From the NCBI GenBank assembly GCA_017417045.1, contig JAFPZZ010000018.1, forward strand, positions 1-54,212: a stretch of DNA of 54,212 nucleotides, read 5' to 3'. Position numbers and translations under genes: made by a program. A model generated the notes under the pieces. The model made no database searches, was not told the origin of the DNA, and saw only the letters and a program-made list of their open reading frames with translations. Origin of the DNA: Bacillota bacterium. GTDB taxonomy: Bacteria; Bacillota; Clostridia; Peptostreptococcales; Anaerovoracaceae. This document shows, one piece after another, positions 49,965 to 54,212 of the stretch; within the stretch, counting starts at the first letter, position 1, and each line of letters begins with the position of its first letter.

Positions 49965-49993
49965 TTGACAGCGCCCTTCGGGGCGCTTATTAT
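49965..49993 (+). promoter_or_regulatory. tad operon promoter with a hairpin filling its spacer
   Basis: TTGACA (49965-49970), exactly 17 bp, TATTAT (49988-49993). The spacer contains the perfect hairpin GCGCCC-TTCG-GGGCGC (49971-49986), which with the following TTATTATATTT also looks like a hemW terminator. Further TTGACA copies occur at 49950, 50005 and 50015. Confidence 0.7.
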
Positions 49994-50034
49994 ATTTACA
50001 GATATTGACAGATTTTGACAGCCGCGGAGGGGAG

Positions 50035-50727
50035 ATGAAGAGCCTCAGGTTCAGGATAAAAACTATAGCAGGGATACTGCTGGTAACATTGAGCGCCGCA
50101 GGAATATTCTACTGGGAATCGGCCGGCAGGGAGCTGGTCATGATGACTCCCGTGCTCGTGAGCGCGCGGGACATTGAAGAGGGAGAGATGATACTTCCGG
50201 AAGACCTCGCAGTCCTGAGTCTTCCTTTCGACGCCGTGGTGACGGGAGCTCTGCGTCCAGGCGACGAGAAGAAGGCGCAGGGGATGCTCGCGAAGGATCT
50301 CATTCCGGCTAGGCAGCAGATAGTCGCATCCATGCTGAGAACGGAGGACAGCCTCTTTTCTCCCGGAGAGACGGTGTTCTGCCTTGAATCCGAATGGATC
50401 TATTCAAGGCCCGCCTCGCTCTGCTCGGGAGACGTTCTCAGCGTTTACAGGCCCGACGGAGAGCTTCTCGGAAACTACAGGGCGGCTTACCTCAGAAACG
50501 GAAATGAGCAGCCCATCAACGCGCCCAGGCGCGGCGACAGCCTGCTTGACCGCGGCTCCGACGGGATAATAGAGGACATAGAGATAGTATGCACAGCTGA
50601 GGATTATTTCGCGATACTGGAGAGCATCAGAGCGCATGAGGAGAAGCTCATCGCCGGCGGCAGCTATATAAGCGCCGACCTGAAGCGCTGCCTGATAATC
50701 TGCGTCGCGGCGGAGGACGCGATATGA
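50035..50727 (+). CDS. cpaB: CpaB-like SAF-domain protein of a Tad pilus locus
   Basis: Membrane-anchored protein of 230 residues. A transmembrane helix (about 11-27) is followed by an SAF domain (about 40-105: PVLVSARDIEEGEMILPEDL... is the typical opening) and a further domain to the end. CpaB/RcpC proteins are periplasmic/extracytoplasmic assembly factors of Flp pili. The ATG at 50035 has GGAGGGGAG. It overlaps the TadZ gene by 4 bp. It is the first gene after a strong promoter, so it starts the operon. Confidence 0.83.
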   Translation: MKSLRFRIKTIAGILLVTLSAAGIFYWESAGRELVMMTPVLVSARDIEEGEMILPEDLAVLSLPFDAVVTGALRPGDEKKAQGMLAKDLIPARQQIVASMLRTEDSLFSPGETVFCLESEWIYSRPASLCSGDVLSVYRPDGELLGNYRAAYLRNGNEQPINAPRRGDSLLDRGSDGIIEDIEIVCTAEDYFAILESIRAHEEKLIAGGSYISADLKRCLIICVAAEDAI

Positions 50728-51449
50728 GAAAGGTCGTCAGCTTCATGGGAGGGGATCACGGCGTTGGCACCACCATGCTTACTGAAAGCGTCTGCTCCGT
50801 CATAAGCGCGGCGCATCCAGGGATCAGGCTGCTCCTCATACATGCGCAGAGTCCCGGAGCAAGGAGCTATATGGGGAGCCCGGGCCTCTGCGCTGACGAG
50901 CTTATCCCTCATCTCGAAAAGCAGAATCCGGACGTCGAGGAGATCATGGAGAGATCGCGCTTGGAAGGAGGCATCCACGTCATATCGTCGGGGAGCCGCC
51001 TCGGAAGCGCCTCGGACATGCATCCCGACTCGGCTGCATTCCTTCTCGACGTGCTCAGAGAGCGCTTCGATCTCATCCTATGCGACGCCGGCTGCGAGAT
51101 AGACAGAGGCTTTTCTCTCGGCCTTCTCATGGCGTCGGCGCAGGTCTGGCCCGTGCTGGTCCAGAGTGAGAACTGCCTTAGAAGATATGAATGGCTCAGG
51201 CCGCTCTTTGGCAGGCTGGGACTTAAGCTGAGCGGCCTCGTTATAAACCGCTTCGATCCGGCGTCCGCCTTCAGCGCGGGGTATATCTGTCAGAGACTGG
51301 ACTCATCAGCCGAAAGCGTCATGAGCGTAAGGAGCTCGCGCTTCGGCGTTCAGGCGGAGACCGAAGGAAGGCTCCTGCTCTCCTTTAGGGACAGCTCCTA
51401 CAGGAAGGACGTCGAGGCTCTGGCGGGGCTGCTGCTTAAAGAGCTTTAG
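50724..51449 (+). CDS. tadZ: TadZ/CpaE-like MinD-family ATPase homologue
   Basis: MinD/ParA-fold protein of 241 residues that positions the Tad machine. The P-loop reads GGDHGVGTT instead of KGGxGKT: both the deviant and the signature lysine are missing. The rest of the fold is visible, including FDLILCDAGCEIDRG (Walker B-like region) and LSGLVINRFDP. TadZ proteins are known for atypical P-loops, so loss of catalysis does not exclude function. It sits between the CpaB-like and TadA genes. Confidence 0.8.
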   Translation: MRKVVSFMGGDHGVGTTMLTESVCSVISAAHPGIRLLLIHAQSPGARSYMGSPGLCADELIPHLEKQNPDVEEIMERSRLEGGIHVISSGSRLGSASDMHPDSAAFLLDVLRERFDLILCDAGCEIDRGFSLGLLMASAQVWPVLVQSENCLRRYEWLRPLFGRLGLKLSGLVINRFDPASAFSAGYICQRLDSSAESVMSVRSSRFGVQAETEGRLLLSFRDSSYRKDVEALAGLLLKEL

Positions 51450-51461
51450 GGATACTGCGCG

Positions 51462-52823
51462 ATGAAGCGATTCGATTTTGACGAGTACATAAACGCCACG
51501 CACGGGCAGAGCGAGTATTCCGAGGTAGACACCCTGGAGGATTTTTACGAGCTCTGCGCAGAGGTCAGAGACGAGTTCTTCTTGGACTGGGAGAGCAGGG
51601 AGAGCTCGAGATCCGCTTTGGAGCTGCAAAAGCGCGCGATAATAGGCTACGAAAAGGAGAAGGCGTTCTTCAAGGAGCGCATACTTCAGATAGTGAGCTC
51701 GAGGGGCAGGGATGGTTCATCGTTCCCATCATGGTATCCGAGCCTTGAGGACGCGATATATCACGAGAACTGGGGACTCGCGGGGCTCGCCGAATGGTTC
51801 ACGCCGGCCTTCTCCCAGAGCAGCTCCGCGAAGGTCATAGGAGGAGATATCTTCTTTCTGGAGGAGGGGCGCATGGCGCTCAAGCCTCAGCGCATCAGAG
51901 AGGACAGAAAGCAGCAGCTCATAAAGGCCTTCCTGCTCCTTACGCCGGACGCGCGCATGGACAGAGATTACTACGAGACCTACATGCTTGACGGCACCAG
52001 GGTCACGATATTCACAGAACCGATGGCGAAGGACGGGCGCTCAGCCATAATATTCAGACGCTATGTGGTCCCGGCGCTGAGCTTCGAGGAGCAGGCGCAG
52101 CGGGGCACGATACCAGCAGGCGCGATACCGCTCTTTCGAAGCATGGTGCGCATAGGATTCAACGTAGTGTTCATGGGCGCCGTGAGGACCGCGAAGACGA
52201 CTTTCCTCAGCACATGGCAGCGCTACGAGGACCCCGCGCTCGAGGGAGTCATGGTGGAGACGGATCCCGAGATCCCTATGCACGAGCTTCTTCCGGGCGC
52301 GCCAATACTCCAGCTCATAGCCGACGGAGAGGAGCTGCGCAGGATATCCAAAAACCTCATGAGGAGCGACGCTGACTATTTCATACTCGCCGAGGCGAGA
52401 GACGGCGTTGCCCTCGATACGGCCGTGAAGATCGCGGCCAAGGGTACCAAGAGGATGAAGCTTACGTTTCATTCCAGGCAGCCCGAAAACTTTCCGCTCG
52501 AGGCGGCGATGGAGATCGTCAAGGCAACGGGCGGAGACCTCAGACTCACCATGGAGATGGTGGCAGCGAATTTCGATTATCTCTTTCACTTTATCCAGCT
52601 TTCGGACAAGAGACAGAAAAGGTTAAAAGCTATCTATCAGATGAGCCTTGGAAGCGCGCGGCAGATCGAGATCCGACCCATATGCGAATACGATCCAAGC
52701 TCCGAAAGCTGGAGCTTTTACGACGATATAGGCCACGCTCAGAGCGCCTATGCCCTAGAGAGCGATCCGGAGGCCTTTGAGGATATGAAGAAGGAGCTGA
52801 AAAAACTTGCGGATAATAGTTGA
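51462..52823 (+). CDS. tadA: TadA/CpaF-like secretion ATPase
   Basis: Type II/IV secretion-family ATPase of 453 residues that powers Flp pilus assembly. The N-terminal half (1-220) is divergent. Walker A is GAVRTAKTT (about 239-247) in place of GxxxxGKT, with an Ala for the usual Gly. The Asp box ETDPEIPMHELLPG, Walker B DYFILAEARDGVALDTAVKIA and the His box LTFHSRQPEN follow. It overlaps tadB by 17 bp. The order CpaB-TadZ-TadA-TadB-TadC is the Firmicutes Tad arrangement. Confidence 0.87.
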   Translation: MKRFDFDEYINATHGQSEYSEVDTLEDFYELCAEVRDEFFLDWESRESSRSALELQKRAIIGYEKEKAFFKERILQIVSSRGRDGSSFPSWYPSLEDAIYHENWGLAGLAEWFTPAFSQSSSAKVIGGDIFFLEEGRMALKPQRIREDRKQQLIKAFLLLTPDARMDRDYYETYMLDGTRVTIFTEPMAKDGRSAIIFRRYVVPALSFEEQAQRGTIPAGAIPLFRSMVRIGFNVVFMGAVRTAKTTFLSTWQRYEDPALEGVMVETDPEIPMHELLPGAPILQLIADGEELRRISKNLMRSDADYFILAEARDGVALDTAVKIAAKGTKRMKLTFHSRQPENFPLEAAMEIVKATGGDLRLTMEMVAANFDYLFHFIQLSDKRQKRLKAIYQMSLGSARQIEIRPICEYDPSSESWSFYDDIGHAQSAYALESDPEAFEDMKKELKKLADNS

Positions 52824-53739
52824 AGCTGCGCTTTACTGCGCGTATTTTACGGGGTTATTCATGGTGTTCGGCGACGTCTTCCACGTGCTGAAAAGGCGCG
52901 CGGAGCTGGGACATAGACTGAGAAAAAAGGTCGCGGAGGGCAGAAAGCAGCCTGCCGCCATCGTATTTCTCGGGGATCTGGCCTCGTCAGCTTTTCAAAG
53001 GGACATAGGAGGCTACGCTGTCGCTTGGGCGCTCGCGGGGTTATTCCTGCTCAGCTTCGCGCTGGGGATAAGGAGCTTTTACCTTCCTCAGACTGTGCTG
53101 ATAGCCCTGATGTGCTGCGGTATGCCGCCTGCCATCATGTCTATAGCGGTCAGCAGGAACCGCAGCCGCAGCAGCCGCGAGGGCATGAGCCTGGTCGCGG
53201 AGCTCGGAAGGCAGTACAGGATACACGGGAAGAACATCTATTCCGCCATAGAATACACGATAGAGTCCGAGGCGGACTTTCCGGTGTCCAAGAAGCAGCT
53301 CTACAGGCTGCTGCTGAGGCTGAGGAGCGCCTCGGGAAAGGATTCCATAAAGGCATGCACAGACAGCTTCGCCTTTTCCCTGGGAACGATATGGGGAAGC
53401 ATGCTGGCCTCATGCATAAGGCTCGCGGCAGAGAAGGGGAGCGATATATCAGAGGGCCTTTCGGACATCTCACGGCAGCTCTCGTCGGCCTATAAGCGCT
53501 CGGAGGAGAGGCGCCGCATGAACTCCGAGGCGACCAGGATGACGCTCTTTCTGGTCCCGCTGCTCTACGTGGGCACCGTGCTCATGGCGGTATACTACCT
53601 TGGCATAAGCCCCGGACAGCTTCTGAGCAACCAGTTTCTGAGCCCGGAAGGGCTGCTGTTCTTTTTGATCGGGGTATTTCTTTTCGTCATAAACATGGCG
53701 GTGCTCAGGGCTCTGTCCAACATGAAGCTCGATTACTGA
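52807..53739 (+). CDS. tadB: TadB-like inner-membrane platform protein
   Basis: Type II secretion F-domain protein of 310 residues. Hydrophobic segments lie at about 5-22, 58-80, 87-115, 240-262 and 275-300, with the cytosolic F-domain between (EGMSLVAELGRQYRIHGKNIYSAIEY). The start is TTG at 52807 with AAGGAG about 11 bases upstream; it lies inside the end of tadA, suggesting translational coupling. It would form the platform with TadC. Confidence 0.83.
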   Translation: MRIIVEAALYCAYFTGLFMVFGDVFHVLKRRAELGHRLRKKVAEGRKQPAAIVFLGDLASSAFQRDIGGYAVAWALAGLFLLSFALGIRSFYLPQTVLIALMCCGMPPAIMSIAVSRNRSRSSREGMSLVAELGRQYRIHGKNIYSAIEYTIESEADFPVSKKQLYRLLLRLRSASGKDSIKACTDSFAFSLGTIWGSMLASCIRLAAEKGSDISEGLSDISRQLSSAYKRSEERRRMNSEATRMTLFLVPLLYVGTVLMAVYYLGISPGQLLSNQFLSPEGLLFFLIGVFLFVINMAVLRALSNMKLDY

Positions 53740-53816
53740 CGGCGGAAGGAATACCGGTTTTTGGGACATGGACAGCAACAACGGACGTTGATCTGCGCTG
53801 ATAGGAGGAAAAAGCT

Positions 53817-54212
53817 TTGCGATACGTCGATCTATATATGCTGCTGCTCTTTTGGACAGGAGTGCTGATTCTGACCATCCCAGAGCCGGGAAGATTAAAG
53901 GCCAGGGCGCTCAGATACCTTGGAAGAAGCGCCGAGCTGGCGAAAGGATCGCTTCCCGCGAGGTATATCAAAAGCGTCAGGTCGAATATAAACAGGGAGC
54001 TGATGCTAGGCGAGCTGTCCGAGAGTCTCGCTTACGTCAAGAACGTAGTGGTCCTGGGAAGGGGCGAGAGTATAAGCGCCGAGCTGCTGCTCACGGAGCT
54101 CGCGGACGCGTCAAAAAAGCTCGCGCCGGCGTACACCGACATGGCGCATTACCTCCACATGAATGAGAAGCTCAGGGCGGGAGAGATACTTGGGAAGTTA
54201 ATTCCCGGAAGC
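53817..54212 (+). CDS. tadC: TadC-like membrane protein, N-terminal part (cut by window edge)
   Basis: The frame runs open from a TTG at 53817, preceded by AGGAGG, to the end of the window: 132 residues. It starts with a hydrophobic helix (YMLLLFWTGVLILTIPEPG) and continues with a helical cytosolic stretch (LMLGELSESLAYVKNVVVLGRGESISAELLLTELA) that resembles the F-domain start of TadB/TadC proteins. Position after tadB supports TadC. A short 77-bp gap separates the two. The rest of the gene, and the pilin genes, lie outside. Confidence 0.72.
   Translation, partial: MRYVDLYMLLLFWTGVLILTIPEPGRLKARALRYLGRSAELAKGSLPARYIKSVRSNINRELMLGELSESLAYVKNVVVLGRGESISAELLLTELADASKKLAPAYTDMAHYLHMNEKLRAGEILGKLIPGS

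Overview
The window looks like the chromosome of a GC-rich, strictly anaerobic Gram-positive bacterium of the Clostridia. The evidence is an SLH-domain surface protein, a PyrR-type pyrimidine attenuator, lipoproteins, the TelA/XpaC pair, a Firmicutes-style Tad pilus locus, the rpsT / lepA / hemW neighbourhood, and frequent TTG starts, AGG and ATA codons. I cannot name a genus. Nothing looks like an intact phage, insertion sequence or CRISPR array.

Layout. 1-3.7 kb (minus): cytosine deaminase (cut by the edge) and cytosine permease behind a PyrR attenuator, then a secreted 5'-nucleotidase with a LysM domain. 3.9-7.1 kb: a large SLH surface protein. 7.2-9.2 kb (minus): AzlC/AzlD and a lipoprotein. 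9.4-10.9 kb: an argininosuccinate-lyase-like enzyme. 11.1-17.3 kb (minus): an overlapping operon with a cytosolic 5'-nucleotidase-like enzyme, ABC ATPase, two permeases and a solute-binding protein. 17.4-19.2 kb: GtrA and a MATE transporter.

19.3-32.6 kb is the centrepiece. It is one co-directional cluster encoding [NiFe]-hydrogenase maturation (hypF, hypC, hypD, hypE, hypA) and a complete group 4 Mbh-type membrane-bound hydrogenase: hydrogenase module K, L, J, N, membrane anchor M, and Mrp-like ion-translocating module A to H. It would couple ferredoxin oxidation to H2 evolution and Na+/H+ movement. Four things stand out: a ferredoxin subunit with six [4Fe-4S] motifs, a large subunit that ends right after its last metal ligand, an antiporter subunit with an extra MbhI-like tail, and a gene order different from Pyrococcus.

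32.9-34.8 kb: D-serine ammonia-lyase and TrmL. 34.9-40.8 kb: a membrane-stress cluster (zinc-ribbon membrane protein, TPM-domain protein, SPFH/zinc-ribbon protein, TelA, XpaC); the TPM gene carries an in-frame TGA where relatives suggest a tryptophan. 40.9-43.2 kb: an acetyltransferase, an unknown protein, tRNA-Val(CAC), an AT-rich gene-free stretch and a 5'-truncated ClpX-like gene, which looks like a recombination scar. 43.2-46.4 kb: a sirtuin, a small internally duplicated protein, a membrane-anchored EEP-family phosphohydrolase and a small membrane protein. 46.5-49.9 kb: rpsT diverging from lepA-hemW. 50.0 kb to the end: the start of a Tad/Flp pilus operon (CpaB-like, TadZ, TadA, TadB, TadC), cut by the edge.
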